DNA of 28,991 nucleotides from JAWLFI01 sp964525165 (GTDB lineage: Bacteria > Bacteroidota > Bacteroidia > Chitinophagales > Saprospiraceae). Positions 15,464 to 23,500 of the stretch are shown in pieces. Numbering within the stretch: the first letter of the stretch is position 1; every line of letters begins with the position of its first letter. Location: assembly GCA_964525165.1 (NCBI GenBank), contig CAZGGG010000036.1, forward strand, positions 1-28,991, in the 5' to 3' direction. Under the pieces are notes generated by a model, which did no database searches, was not told where the DNA came from, and worked only from the letters and a program-made list of their open reading frames with translations. The translations under genes and the position numbers were made by a program.

Positions 15464-16427
15464 ATGGCAAGAGAAATAGCTTTAAGAGATGCCATCCGAG
15501 AGGGGATGAGTGAAGAGATGAGAAGAGACGAAACTGTCTTCTTGATGGGTGAAGAGGTGGCTGAATATAATGGTGCCTATAAAGTATCTAAAGGAATGCT
15601 GGATGAGTTTGGCGCAAAAAGAGTCATCGACACACCGATTGCAGAGCTTGGATTTGCAGGGATTGGAGTAGGTGCTGCGATGAATGGTCTGAGACCTATT
15701 GTGGAGTTCATGACTTGGAATTTTGCAGTTTTGGCCTTTGATCAAATCGTCAATAATGCCGCAAAAACTTTGTCTCAGTCTGCAGGTGAATATACTTGTC
15801 CGATTGTATTTAGAGGTCCATCCGGAGCTGCCGGGCAATTAGCGCAGCAGCATTCTCAAACATTTGAGAGCTGGATGGCCAATACGCCGGGCTTAAAAGT
15901 GATTTCCTGCATCGACCCTTATGATGCCAAAGGTTTGATTAAGTCTGCCATCCGCGATGAAGATCCTATTTGCATGATGGAAAGTGAGATGCTGTATGGG
16001 TATAAAGGGGAAGTTCCGGAAGAAGAGTATTTAGTGCCGATTGGAAAAGCCAGAGTCAGAAGAGAAGGAACAGACGTCACGATTGTTTCTTTTAACAAAA
16101 TGATACTGGAAGCAGAAAAAGCGGCAGATGAGTTGGCTAAGGATGGTGTAAGCGCAGAAGTGATCGATCTTCGGACGATTCGCCCTCTAGATCACCAAAC
16201 GATAGTTGAGTCTGTCAAAAAGACGAATCGATTAGTCGTTGTTGATGAAAGCTGGCCGTANNNNNNNNNNTGAGATTCAAAAGTACGCTTTCGATTATCT
16301 TGATGCGCCCGTTACAAGAGTCAATGCGGCGGATACTTCATTGGGCTATGCTCCTACGTTGGTGGATGAGTATCTGCCTAATCCAAAAAAGATTATAGAT
16401 GCCGTAAAATCGGTTAGTTATATGTAA
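15464..16427 (+). CDS. pdhB: Pyruvate dehydrogenase E1 component, beta subunit (frame broken only at N gap)
   Basis: Beta subunit of the thiamine-diphosphate E1 enzyme that decarboxylates pyruvate and passes the acetyl group to lipoyl-E2. It begins MAREIALRDAIREGMSEEM and shows MGEEVAEYNGAYKVSKGML, DTPIAELGFAGIGVGAAMNGLRP (split over the motif), EFMTWNFAVLAFDQI and IVFRGPSGAAGQLAQQHSQ. EVIDLRTIRPLD is in the C-terminal transketolase domain. After DESWP comes a 10-N gap, and the end resumes as EIQKYAFDYLDAPVTRVNAAD in another frame. The frame change is explained if the true gap length is congruent to 2 modulo 3; family spacing suggests 26-29 bases. So this is an intact gene with a mis-sized gap, not a frameshift. 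The alpha subunit is not in the window. Confidence 0.93.
16261..16270. other. Assembly gap (10 N) inside pdhB
   Basis: Placeholder gap. With exactly 10 bases the downstream frame would hit TGA at 16271-16273. The coding sequence resumes at GAG 16272, so the true length must be congruent to 2 modulo 3. Confidence 0.85.
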
Positions 16428-16459
16428 ATTAGAATTTGTGTTACTGCAAATCAACCAAG

Positions 16460-16495
16460 AGCCCGCCTCATCTAGATGAAGCGGGCTATTTTGTT
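16460..16495 (+). terminator. Intrinsic terminator after pdhB
   Basis: AGCCCGC at 16460-16466 pairs with GCGGGCT at 16481-16487. The inner palindrome TCATCTAGATGA can extend the stem with one mismatch pair. ATTTTGTTT follows the right arm. It lies 32 bases after the pdhB stop. The left flank is not T-rich on the other strand, so it mainly serves pdhB, although it also lies just past the convergent YegP-like gene. Confidence 0.8.
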
Positions 16496-16833
16496 TATAC
16501 CGTCTGATCATCGGTTCCGGCAGCAGAAGCATTATTCATGACGGATTGAATGCCATTATTGCGTCCACTTTCACTGGCGTACGTTTGAGAAGTTCCGATC
16601 ACCTGGCTATTCGCAGCCTTTAGTGCAAATGAAAACTTCCCGGAAGGGGTTGTTTTTTTCTCAAATCGATCTGCATTTGCAGCGTTCTTTTTTACAGATT
16701 CTATTCCGTTCATGCAAGCTGCTTTTGTTTTATAGCCTTCACTGGCCAGAATCTTTTGACCATTCTTTGCCGTGAGACGGAATCTGAATTCCCCTGCTTT
16801 GTCTTTGTACACTTCAAATTTCGGATGTGTCAT
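16495..16833 (-). CDS. YegP-like protein with two DUF1508 repeats
   Basis: A 112-residue protein made of two tandem DUF1508 repeats. The first (about residues 10-49) has FRFRLTAKNGQKILASEGY and then NGIESVKKNA. The second (about 58-98) has FSFALKAANSQVIGTSQTY and NGIQSVMNNA. This two-repeat form is the YegP type, a small soluble beta-sandwich-like protein of unknown function, sometimes linked to stress. The start at 16833 (MTHPKFEVYKD) is chosen because homology begins there; the frame is open upstream but only through an AT-rich leader. A TTTG-N21-TAAATTCG promoter-like pair lies 45 bases upstream. It has its own transcript and converges with pdhB. Confidence 0.88.
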   Translation of the reverse strand: MTHPKFEVYKDKAGEFRFRLTAKNGQKILASEGYKTKAACMNGIESVKKNAANADRFEKKTTPSGKFSFALKAANSQVIGTSQTYASESGRNNGIQSVMNNASAAGTDDQTV

Positions 16834-16877
16834 TTCTTTAGTTTTAGTTTCTTTTAATTTAAGAATAAATGTCCATT

Positions 16878-16910
16878 CGAATTTAACACAACACAAAAAA
16901 ATATAGCAAA
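16878..16910 (-). promoter_or_regulatory. Putative promoter of the YegP-like gene (TTTG-N21-TAAATTCG)
   Basis: On the minus strand TTTG (16907-16910), 21 bases of spacer, then TAAATTCG (16878-16885), one mismatch from TAnnTTTG. The ATG at 16833 is 44 bases further on. Confidence 0.45.
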
Positions 16911-16928
16911 ATGTAGTCTAGGCAGACT

Positions 16929-17516
16929 TTATAAGCCAAGTGCATCCATGAAAGCCTTTTCTTCAATTTCTTTGCTTTTGCCTTCCATTAAGTCATGGAT
17001 AGACAAGTTTTCAATTGAATATCTGATTAAACGTAAGACGGGATATCCGAAGGCTGCCAGCATCTTCCGAACCTGTCTGTTTTTGCCTTCTGTCAAGCTT
17101 ACAGATAAGGCTGTATCCGGAATGGACTTTCTGACTCTGATAGGTGGATTTCTTTCTTTATAAGGGAAGGGGTCAAGAATATGAACGGATTGAAATCGTG
17201 CGGTATATGATTTCTTTTTGGCACGGAAGTCAATGGACTGAGTCAGCTGTGGAATTTGTTCTGGATCTATAGTGCCCTCTACTTGGACATGATACGTGCG
17301 ATTGTGTGCATTTTTAGGATGCAATACCGATTGAGTCACGGAACGGTTATTCGTTAATAACAACAAGCCCTCACTGTCTTTATCTAATCGTCCCAACGGG
17401 TACACGTCGGAAGGAATTTCCGGCATTAGTTCGGCTAATGTTTTTTGGCCCTCATGATCTTCGGTAAACTGAGAAAGATAGCCATAAGGTTTGTACAGCT
17501 TGTAGTATTTATACAT
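16929..17516 (-). CDS. RluE-type 23S rRNA pseudouridine synthase
   Basis: A 195-residue pseudouridine synthase of the RsuA/RluE group, which isomerises a specific uridine in ribosomal RNA. The start MYKYYKLYKPYGYLSQF carries the KPYGYLSQF motif. The catalytic Asp is Asp45 in PLGRLDKDSEGLLLLTN. The C-terminal part has LSVSLTEGKNRQVRKMLAAFGYPVLRL, split here as the usual EGKNRQVRKM plus GYPVLRLIR. No S4 domain precedes it, as expected for RluE (target U2457 in E. coli). The start at 17516 gives an 8-base overlap with the end of ychF; a longer in-frame start (17543) would add nine unrelated residues. It is coupled to ychF, and both act on the ribosome. Confidence 0.9.
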   Translation of the reverse strand: MYKYYKLYKPYGYLSQFTEDHEGQKTLAELMPEIPSDVYPLGRLDKDSEGLLLLTNNRSVTQSVLHPKNAHNRTYHVQVEGTIDPEQIPQLTQSIDFRAKKKSYTARFQSVHILDPFPYKERNPPIRVRKSIPDTALSVSLTEGKNRQVRKMLAAFGYPVLRLIRYSIENLSIHDLMEGKSKEIEEKAFMDALGL

Positions 17517-18606
17517 TGAAAAGGAAGTGCATGACATCTCCATCCTGAACTACATACTCTTTTCCTTCCACAGAGAGCTTGCCGGCACTTTTTACAGCCG
17601 CTTCAGAACCATGCTCAATAAAATCATCATAATGGATGACCTCTGCCCGGATAAAGCCTTTCTCGAAATCTGTATGAATTACTCCTGCCGCTTGTGGGGC
17701 TTTCCAGCCTTTTTGAATGGTCCAGGCACGAACTTCTTTTTCTCCTGCCGTAAAGTACGTGATCAAATTCAAAAGCTTGTAGGCTTCCAAAATAAGGCGG
17801 TTAACACCCGGCTCACTCAATCCCATTTCTTCTAAAAACATCTGTTTCTCTTCGGCATCCTCAAAGTCCACTAAATCTGCCTCAATTCCTGCAGAAATAA
17901 GAATGACACCTGCATGCTCATTTTCTATGGCTTTTGAAAAGCTCCAGGTATGTGTATTTCCTTCAATTACGGATGATTCATCAACATTACATACGTACAA
18001 GATAGGTTTGGCGGTGAGCAACATCATTTCTTGCAAAAGCGCTTGTCCTTCATCATCTAATTCGATGGACCGTGCGGGCTGTTCTTCTTCCAGATGGCCT
18101 AATATCTTTTGGGCAATTTCTGCTTTCTTGACGTCATCTTTTTGGCCACTCTTGGCATTTTTCTTTAGTTTTTCCAGACGTTTTTCAACCGTTTCTATAT
18201 CCTTCAGGATTAACTCAGTATCTATGATCTCTTTGTCTCTGACAGGGTTGACACTTCCATCAACGTGTACCACATTGTCATCTTCAAAACATCTCACTAC
18301 ATGTAGAATGGCATCGACCTCCCGAATATTTGCTAAGAATTGATTGCCCAGCCCTTCTCCTTTACTTGCACCTTTGATCAAACCGGCGATATCAACAATC
18401 TCTACTGTGGTAGGTATTGTTTTCTGAGGCGTGACGAGTTCCGTCAGTTGATCCAATCGCTTGTCAGGTACCGTAATCACACCTACGTTGGGGTCCTTAG
18501 TCGCAAACGGATAATTGGCAGCGAGCGCTTTTGCAGAAGTAAGTGCATTGAACAAAGTGGATTTACCTACATTTGGTAACCCAACGATTCCACATTTTAG
18601 AGACAT
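17509..18606 (-). CDS. ychF: Ribosome-binding ATPase YchF
   Basis: A 365-residue OBG-family P-loop protein that prefers ATP and binds ribosomes; it is linked to translation and oxidative stress control. Walker A GLPNVGKST at residues 9-17, NYPFATKDPN, switch II DIAGLIKGASKGEGLGNQFLANIR (split motif), and NVDE in place of the GTP-specific NKxD, which explains the ATP preference. A coiled coil follows, around residues 130-160 (ETVEKRLEKLKKNAKSGQK). The C-terminal TGS domain starts at about residue 283 (LITYFTAGEKEVRAWTI) and ends with the YVVQDGDVMHFLFNV motif. A TATATTTG box lies 20 bases upstream. It overlaps the downstream RluE-type gene by 8 bases. Confidence 0.97.
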   Translation of the reverse strand: MSLKCGIVGLPNVGKSTLFNALTSAKALAANYPFATKDPNVGVITVPDKRLDQLTELVTPQKTIPTTVEIVDIAGLIKGASKGEGLGNQFLANIREVDAILHVVRCFEDDNVVHVDGSVNPVRDKEIIDTELILKDIETVEKRLEKLKKNAKSGQKDDVKKAEIAQKILGHLEEEQPARSIELDDEGQALLQEMMLLTAKPILYVCNVDESSVIEGNTHTWSFSKAIENEHAGVILISAGIEADLVDFEDAEEKQMFLEEMGLSEPGVNRLILEAYKLLNLITYFTAGEKEVRAWTIQKGWKAPQAAGVIHTDFEKGFIRAEVIHYDDFIEHGSEAAVKSAGKLSVEGKEYVVQDGDVMHFLFNV

Positions 18607-18626
18607 ATTCGTACGTTTTTCGGCGG

Positions 18627-18634
18627 CAAATATA
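18627..18634 (-). promoter_or_regulatory. Putative -7 box TATATTTG before ychF
   Basis: An exact TAnnTTTG match on the minus strand, 20 bases upstream of the ATG at 18606. There is no TTG at 20-base spacing. Confidence 0.5.
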
Positions 18635-18705
18635 GTAGAATATCAGTGGATGAATTGTGAAATCAAAAGCTAATACTTTCAGAATGAAAGCTCATTGTAG
18701 TTAAT

Positions 18706-19317
18706 ATGAATTATTTAGGGCATATCGTGTGCAGTCATGGTCGGGCAGAAGTGATGATGGACAACTTTCTCACCGACATGTTGACTCATAAAGAGATGCT
18801 CTTGCTAAAGGAGCAAAAAAGCTTGGGTCTTCAACTCCATTGGTGGTTGGATGAAGCCACTGACCACCATCCGGCTATTAAGAGTTTGCATTCCTTATTC
18901 CGGCCTGCACATCAGAAATACAGCCCGGTTGTAGTAGATCTGATCCTCGATTTTCTAATTGCACATAATTGGTATCGCTTCCGCAAAGTGAAATACGAAG
19001 ACTATTGCGAAGAAGTGTTTGCTATTATGATGCAACAAAGGTTTCGTTATAGCAAGCGCATCCGGAAAAGAATCGAAAATATGGTTGCTTCCGAATGGCT
19101 GCTAAAGCAAAGAAGTATTGAAGGCTTACGCTTCACTTTAAAGGCAATGGACAAAAGGACCAGCTTTCCCAGTCAATTTGAGATTGCGGAGCATCAACTC
19201 ATGCATCATTTTCAAAAAATCAACGAGCTGTTTTGGAACTTCTGGGAGGAAATTTATCGAGCTAGCGAGGCCTATTTGCTATCCCTCGAAGTTGAAAGAA
19301 ATAGAGATCATTCTTGA
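18706..19317 (+). CDS. Acyl carrier protein phosphodiesterase family protein (AcpH/DUF479)
   Basis: A 203-residue HD-like helical protein of the AcpH family, whose characterised members remove the phosphopantetheine group from holo-ACP. It begins MNYLGHIVCSHG and carries MDNFLTDML (Asp24), LHWWLDEATDHHPAIKSLH with the conserved His and Asp residues (His45, Asp49, TDHHP at 52-56), and VVVDLILDFLIAHNW. These match the family's metal-binding pattern, so the active site looks intact. The physiological role in this lineage is not certain. A short inverted repeat (CTTTCA-gaa-TGAAAG, 18676-18690) lies in the leader, and no clear promoter box is visible. Its last 39 bases overlap the end of the convergent porT gene. 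Confidence 0.82.
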   Translation: MNYLGHIVCSHGRAEVMMDNFLTDMLTHKEMLLLKEQKSLGLQLHWWLDEATDHHPAIKSLHSLFRPAHQKYSPVVVDLILDFLIAHNWYRFRKVKYEDYCEEVFAIMMQQRFRYSKRIRKRIENMVASEWLLKQRSIEGLRFTLKAMDKRTSFPSQFEIAEHQLMHHFQKINELFWNFWEEIYRASEAYLLSLEVERNRDHS

Positions 19318-20001
19318 ATTGATCCTTTCTAAAACATTCGATTTCTCGAGTCCCCCATTGAATAACAATAAATTATTCATACCATGAGAGACCTTGATTT
19401 GAGGAGAGAAAATAAAGTAGGGAAAGAAGAACTGAACCCCAACGCCAAATTCCGCTGAAAAGTCATGAGGTGCGATTTTTAGAAGTGTTTCTGCTTGCCG
19501 CGTCCGAGAAGTATTGGAAATATCATATGAATATTTGACGCCACCCAACATAAACAATCTCATGTCTTTGTATGGTTCAGACTTGTATCTGACGAGCATA
19601 GGTAGCTCGAATAAAGTGGCATCTATTTGCTCTACCTGCTGTGTCGTCCCGGAAAGGGGTTCGAAAGTCTCATATTCAATAGACCTTTCGGTAAAGGCGA
19701 ATCCGGGCACCAATCGGAAGTCAAAATATTCACCAAATTTCAGATTGCCAATGACACCTATTCTTAATCCGGGACCACTCAAAGACTGAGCTTTGACATA
19801 CGTTTCGTTCAGAATAAAATCTTTGGAATGTTGTAAACGGTAATTAGAGCCCGCATACCCCAAGCTGATACCGAAATAGTAAGGCTTATCCTTAAATTCC
19901 AGATAATTATAGGCATTGCTTCTTTGACCGGAGGCAAGAGATGCCAGTCCCAGTGTGAATAGAAGGATCCAACTTATTTTTGACCAATGTATAAACAACA
20001 T
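19279..20001 (-). CDS. porT: PorT-like outer-membrane beta-barrel protein (type IX secretion)
   Basis: A 240-residue outer-membrane beta-barrel protein with a signal peptide (residues 1-25, ending LASGQ). The body is made of alternating amphipathic strands: YYFGISLGYAGSNYRL, GLRIGVIGNLKFGEYFDFRLVPG, FELPMLVRYKS, AEFGVGVQFFFPYFIFSPQIKVSHG and a last strand ISISFNFEG. FELPMLVRYKS is typical of the outer_membrane/PorT family. Position directly after ubiE is the well-known location of porT/sprT in Bacteroidota (knowledge from memory), which supports the specific call. It overlaps the ubiE 3' end by 28 bases, and the last 13 codons overlap the end of acpH on the other strand. PorT is required for secretion of proteins with type IX sorting domains. 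Confidence 0.85.
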   Translation of the reverse strand: MLFIHWSKISWILLFTLGLASLASGQRSNAYNYLEFKDKPYYFGISLGYAGSNYRLQHSKDFILNETYVKAQSLSGPGLRIGVIGNLKFGEYFDFRLVPGFAFTERSIEYETFEPLSGTTQQVEQIDATLFELPMLVRYKSEPYKDMRLFMLGGVKYSYDISNTSRTRQAETLLKIAPHDFSAEFGVGVQFFFPYFIFSPQIKVSHGMNNLLLFNGGLEKSNVLERINSRMISISFNFEG

Positions 20002-20699
20002 ATTCCGAATGTCAACACTTTAAATTCACAATTTTGAAAGCCGGCTTCTTCCATCCACTTAGTAAAACGATCATAATCCGGAAAAGCCTGCACACTTTCA
20101 TACAAATAGCTGTATGCTTTTTTATCCTTGGAGCTATAACGACCAATGGTGGGCAAAACGTATTTGAAATAGGTATTGTATAATTGCTTGAAGGGAGCTT
20201 TTCTAGGCTGGCTAAACTCAAGAATCAATAATTTTCCGCCCGGTTGCAGTACCCTATAGATTTCTTCTAAGCCTTTTTGTGGGCGTTCAAAGTTTCGGAT
20301 TCCAAAAGCAATCGTAGCAGCACCGAATTCATTTTTGCCGAAAGGCAGTTGCTCACTGTCTCCTTTAATTAAGGAAATCCGATCTTGAAAGGATTGCTTA
20401 TCGATCTTCTCTTGCCCATAGCGCAGCATTTCCGCAGAAAGATCCAGTCCTGTTACGGACAAGTCGTCATGAGCCTTAACGATGTCCAATGCAACATCAG
20501 CTGTTCCCGTAGCGACATCCAATACTTTTGAAGAAGGTAGGGCATGGAGCTGCCGGACCATCTTCTTTCTCCAGCCTTTATCGATTCCCATTGATAGGAC
20601 TCTGTTGAGCAGATCATATTTGCCTGCAATGTTGTCAAACATTTGCTCAACCTGTTCCTTCTTGCTCCCCGAAGAACTATATGGTTTAACCTCTTTCAA
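19974..20699 (-). CDS. ubiE: Demethylmenaquinone methyltransferase UbiE/MenG
   Basis: A 241-residue SAM-dependent C-methyltransferase that completes menaquinone synthesis. The family signature FDNIAGKYDLLNRVLSMGI begins at residue 21, then KGWRKKMV. The SAM-binding motif is LDVATGTADVALDI (60-73), followed by GLDLSAEML, AFGIRNF, and the second signature RVLQPGGKLLILEFSQP. Since Bacteroidota usually make menaquinone, MenG function is expected. A good TTG-N20-TATATTTG promoter precedes it, 25 bases before the ATG. porT begins inside its last codons, so both are one transcript. The gene is divergent from gyrA across 229 bases. Confidence 0.96.
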   Translation of the reverse strand: MKEVKPYSSSGSKKEQVEQMFDNIAGKYDLLNRVLSMGIDKGWRKKMVRQLHALPSSKVLDVATGTADVALDIVKAHDDLSVTGLDLSAEMLRYGQEKIDKQSFQDRISLIKGDSEQLPFGKNEFGAATIAFGIRNFERPQKGLEEIYRVLQPGGKLLILEFSQPRKAPFKQLYNTYFKYVLPTIGRYSSKDKKAYSYLYESVQAFPDYDRFTKWMEEAGFQNCEFKVLTFGICCLYIGQK

Positions 20700-20724
20700 A
20701 TTAGCCGTTTATTTAATATGTGTG

Positions 20725-20755
20725 CAAATATAGTGTATTGTCACCGCCGCAACAA
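20725..20755 (-). promoter_or_regulatory. Putative promoter of ubiE-porT (TTG-N20-TATATTTG)
   Basis: On the minus strand TTG at 20753-20755, exactly 20 bases of spacer, then TATATTTG at 20725-20732, a perfect Bacteroidota-type pair. The ubiE ATG (20699) is 25 bases downstream. The rest of the 229-base divergent interval, up to gyrA, holds only the gyrA box and a few tiny open frames that I do not call. Confidence 0.7.
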
Positions 20756-20896
20756 CGGCTTGGAATGGATTGTTTGTTGCAAGAGAGTCAATCATTCTGA
20801 TTATTTCGTCTTTGGAGTGCGCGTTTTACTGAGGAAAGAAGGCTTAAAATGTCGAATATCCCACATATAAACATATGAGAAATGCTTTAATTTGAT

Positions 20897-20904
20897 TACT
20901 TTTG
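20897..20904 (+). promoter_or_regulatory. Putative -7 box TACTTTTG before gyrA
   Basis: An exact TAnnTTTG match 24 bases before the ATG at 20929. No TTG at the usual spacing. It supports starting gyrA at 20929, because an in-frame ATG at 20902 would lie inside the box. Confidence 0.55.
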
Positions 20905-20928
20905 TCGCATTCAAAAGGAAAGAGTTGC

Positions 20929-23391
20929 ATGGCAGATACGCATAAAATCGTACCGATTAATATAGAGGATGAGATGAAATCAGCTTACATCGATTATTCG
21001 ATGTCTGTGATTGTCTCAAGGGCCTTGCCTGATGTGAGGGATGGGCTGAAACCCGTCCACAGAAGAATATTATATGGGATGGATGGCTTAGGTCTGTCTT
21101 ATAATTCATCCCATAAAAAGTCTGCACGTATTGTAGGAGAGGTGTTGGGTAAGTACCACCCACATGGGGATAGCGCAGTATATGACGCTATGGTTCGGAT
21201 GGCTCAGTCTTGGTCCATGAGGTATCAACTCGTGGATGGTCAGGGTAACTTTGGTTCCATGGATGGAGATTCTCCTGCAGCTATGAGATATACCGAAGCT
21301 CGCTTGCAGAAGATAGCCGGAGAAATGCTTTCGGATATCAAAAAGGATACGGTCGATTTCGATCTGAATTTTGATGATTCCTTAAAAGAGCCTACCGTAC
21401 TTCCTACCCGTGTACCAAACCTATTGGTCAATGGAGCCTCAGGGATTGCCGTGGGTATGGCTACCAATATGTTGCCGCACAACCTCTCTGAAGTGATTGA
21501 TGGATTGTGCTTGATGATTGAAAATGAGGAGGTTACGATCGACGAATTAATGCAGCATATTAAGGCGCCTGATTTTCCAACCGGTGGAATCATCTATGGT
21601 GTAAGTGGTGTAAGAGAAGCTTTTGAAACCGGAAGGGGACGAGTGGTCGTTAGGGGAAGAGCCGAAATTGAGAATCTAGATAATGGTCGAGAAAGAATAG
21701 TCATATCTGAGATTCCTTACCAGGTAAATAAAGCAAGCCTCATCATCAAGATTGCAGATTTGGTCAATGAAGAGCGTATCGAAGGGATATCTGATGTGCG
21801 TGATGAATCGGATCGCAGAGGATTAAGAATTGTAGTAGAAGTGAAGAGAGATGCCATGGCCAATGTGGTGCTTTCGAAATTATACAAATACACACCTTTA
21901 CAGTCCAGCTATGGCGTAAACAACATTGCTTTGGTTAATGGAAGGCCGATGTTGTTAAACCTCAAGGACATGCTTCGCCATTTCATCGACTTCAGAATCG
22001 AAGTAGTGGTCCGGAGAACACGCTTTGAGCTTCAAAAAGCTGAAGATCGAGCGCATATACTAGAAGGTTTATTAATCGCTCTGGATCATTTAGATGAGGT
22101 GATCAAGCTTATTCGTGCTTCTTCAACTGTCGATGAGGCGCGTACAGGTTTGATGACTAATTTTGAGTTGTCAGAGGTACAAGCGCAGGCAATATTGGAC
22201 ATGCGTTTGCAGAAACTTACCGGCTTAGAGCGCGATAAGATCAAAGAGGAGTACGCAGAGCTGCAGGAAAAGATTGCTTACTATAAGAAAGTCTTAGGCT
22301 CTTTAGAATTACAAAAAGAAATCGTTCGTGACGAGTTACTAGAGGTCAAAGAAGCCTATGGTGATGAGCGTCGTACAGACATTACTTTTGACGACGGAGA
22401 AATCAGTATTGAAGATTTGATTGCTGATGAGCAGGTAGTGGTGACGATCAGCCATTTGGGTTATATCAAGCGTACCAAGGTTTCAGAATTCAGAACGCAG
22501 AATAGAGGAGGACGAGGATCTCGCGGCTCTAAAACGAGAGATGCGGATTTTGTGGAACATATGTTTGTGGCCAGTACCCACAATTATTTGCTCTTGTTTA
22601 CGGAACAAGGACGATGCTTCTGGTTGAGAGTGTTTGAGATACCTGAGGCCAGTCGCACCAGCGCAGGAAGGGTCATTCAGAATATCCTTGAAATCCCTAA
22701 AGAAGATAAGGTAAAGACCTGGATAGTGATTGAAGACCTGAATGATCAGGAATTCTTGAATTCACATTATATCACATTTGCAACTCGCAACGGAATCGTT
22801 AAGAAAACGCTGGTAGAAGCCTATTCCAGACCTCGAAGCAGTGGAATCAATGCCCTGAATCTTCAGGATGGTGATTGGTTAATCGATGCGCGCCTGACGG
22901 ATGGCGAGAATGAAATATTACTAGCAAGTAAAGAAGGAAAAGCGATACGCTTTTTCGAGAAAGATGTTCGTGCCATGGGTAGGACAGCGACCGGCGTTAG
23001 GGGTATGACGCTGCAAGGAGCAGAGGATGCTATCGTAGGGATGGTTGTGATTGACCCTTCTATCTACGATCATGATATTTTGGTGATTTCTGAGAAAGGA
23101 AATGGCAAAAGATCTGAGGTGGATGAATATCGACTTACACGCAGAGGTGCGAAAGGGGTGAAAGCCATGAGCATCACACAAAAAACCGGCAAGCTGGTGG
23201 CCATTAAAGCGGTCAAAGAAGAGTATGATTTGATGATCACAACGAAAGACGGCGTGGTCATCAGAACTTCCATTGCTGATATCCGTGTTATGGGCCGTGC
23301 AACACAAGGTGTGAAAATCATTCGACTGGATGATAAATCTGAGATCGCTGATGTAGCCTTGGTGCGTGATACCAGTGACGAGGAAGAGTAA
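20929..23391 (+). CDS. gyrA: DNA gyrase subunit A
   Basis: An 820-residue type II topoisomerase subunit that cuts and rejoins DNA; with GyrB it introduces negative supercoils. The winged-helix region contains HPHGDSAVYDAMVRMAQ with Ser82 and Asp86 (E. coli Ser83 and Asp87), the wild-type quinolone-sensitive residues. The catalytic tyrosine is Tyr121 in RYTEARL. The coiled-coil tower follows, and the C-terminal beta-pinwheel begins with the GyrA-box sequence QNRGGRGSRG at about 524-533, which marks gyrase rather than ParC. The tail is acidic (DTSDEEE). The start at 20929 is preceded by a purine-rich AAAGGAAAGAG. The gene stands alone. Confidence 0.98.
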   Translation: MADTHKIVPINIEDEMKSAYIDYSMSVIVSRALPDVRDGLKPVHRRILYGMDGLGLSYNSSHKKSARIVGEVLGKYHPHGDSAVYDAMVRMAQSWSMRYQLVDGQGNFGSMDGDSPAAMRYTEARLQKIAGEMLSDIKKDTVDFDLNFDDSLKEPTVLPTRVPNLLVNGASGIAVGMATNMLPHNLSEVIDGLCLMIENEEVTIDELMQHIKAPDFPTGGIIYGVSGVREAFETGRGRVVVRGRAEIENLDNGRERIVISEIPYQVNKASLIIKIADLVNEERIEGISDVRDESDRRGLRIVVEVKRDAMANVVLSKLYKYTPLQSSYGVNNIALVNGRPMLLNLKDMLRHFIDFRIEVVVRRTRFELQKAEDRAHILEGLLIALDHLDEVIKLIRASSTVDEARTGLMTNFELSEVQAQAILDMRLQKLTGLERDKIKEEYAELQEKIAYYKKVLGSLELQKEIVRDELLEVKEAYGDERRTDITFDDGEISIEDLIADEQVVVTISHLGYIKRTKVSEFRTQNRGGRGSRGSKTRDADFVEHMFVASTHNYLLLFTEQGRCFWLRVFEIPEASRTSAGRVIQNILEIPKEDKVKTWIVIEDLNDQEFLNSHYITFATRNGIVKKTLVEAYSRPRSSGINALNLQDGDWLIDARLTDGENEILLASKEGKAIRFFEKDVRAMGRTATGVRGMTLQGAEDAIVGMVVIDPSIYDHDILVISEKGNGKRSEVDEYRLTRRGAKGVKAMSITQKTGKLVAIKAVKEEYDLMITTKDGVVIRTSIADIRVMGRATQGVKIIRLDDKSEIADVALVRDTSDEEE

Positions 23392-23441
23392 GACTATGAT
23401 AGGAACTCAAATTTTAACGAATTATTTGGGTCCCTTAACAA

Positions 23442-23472
23442 TTGATTAGCGAAAATTTTCCAATTATATTCG
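23442..23472 (+). promoter_or_regulatory. Putative promoter of the TPR gene (TTG-N20-TATATTCG)
   Basis: TTG at 23442-23444, 20 bases, then TATATTCG at 23465-23472 (one mismatch from TAnnTTTG). The ATG at 23501 follows 28 bases later. Confidence 0.55.
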
Positions 23473-23500
23473 TCTAAATAACGAATCAATCTAAACCAAC

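Noticed and set aside
16239..16427. pdhB read as two genes or as a frameshifted pseudogene
   Set aside because: The frame change falls exactly at the N gap, and both parts match one PdhB; a mis-sized gap explains it.
18676..18690. Inverted repeat CTTTCA-gaa-TGAAAG before the AcpH-like gene as a terminator or operator
   Set aside because: A six-base stem with a three-base loop, no T run, AT-rich setting; too weak to call as a functional site.
20756..20896. Possible small RNA or gene between ubiE and gyrA
   Set aside because: Only tiny open frames, no terminator-like hairpin with T run, and no recognisable structure; most likely just the divergent control region.
22921..23307. Open frame antisense to the 3' part of gyrA
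   Set aside because: His/Cys-rich composition is the mirror of gyrA codons; gyrA is certain and no independent signal supports this frame.
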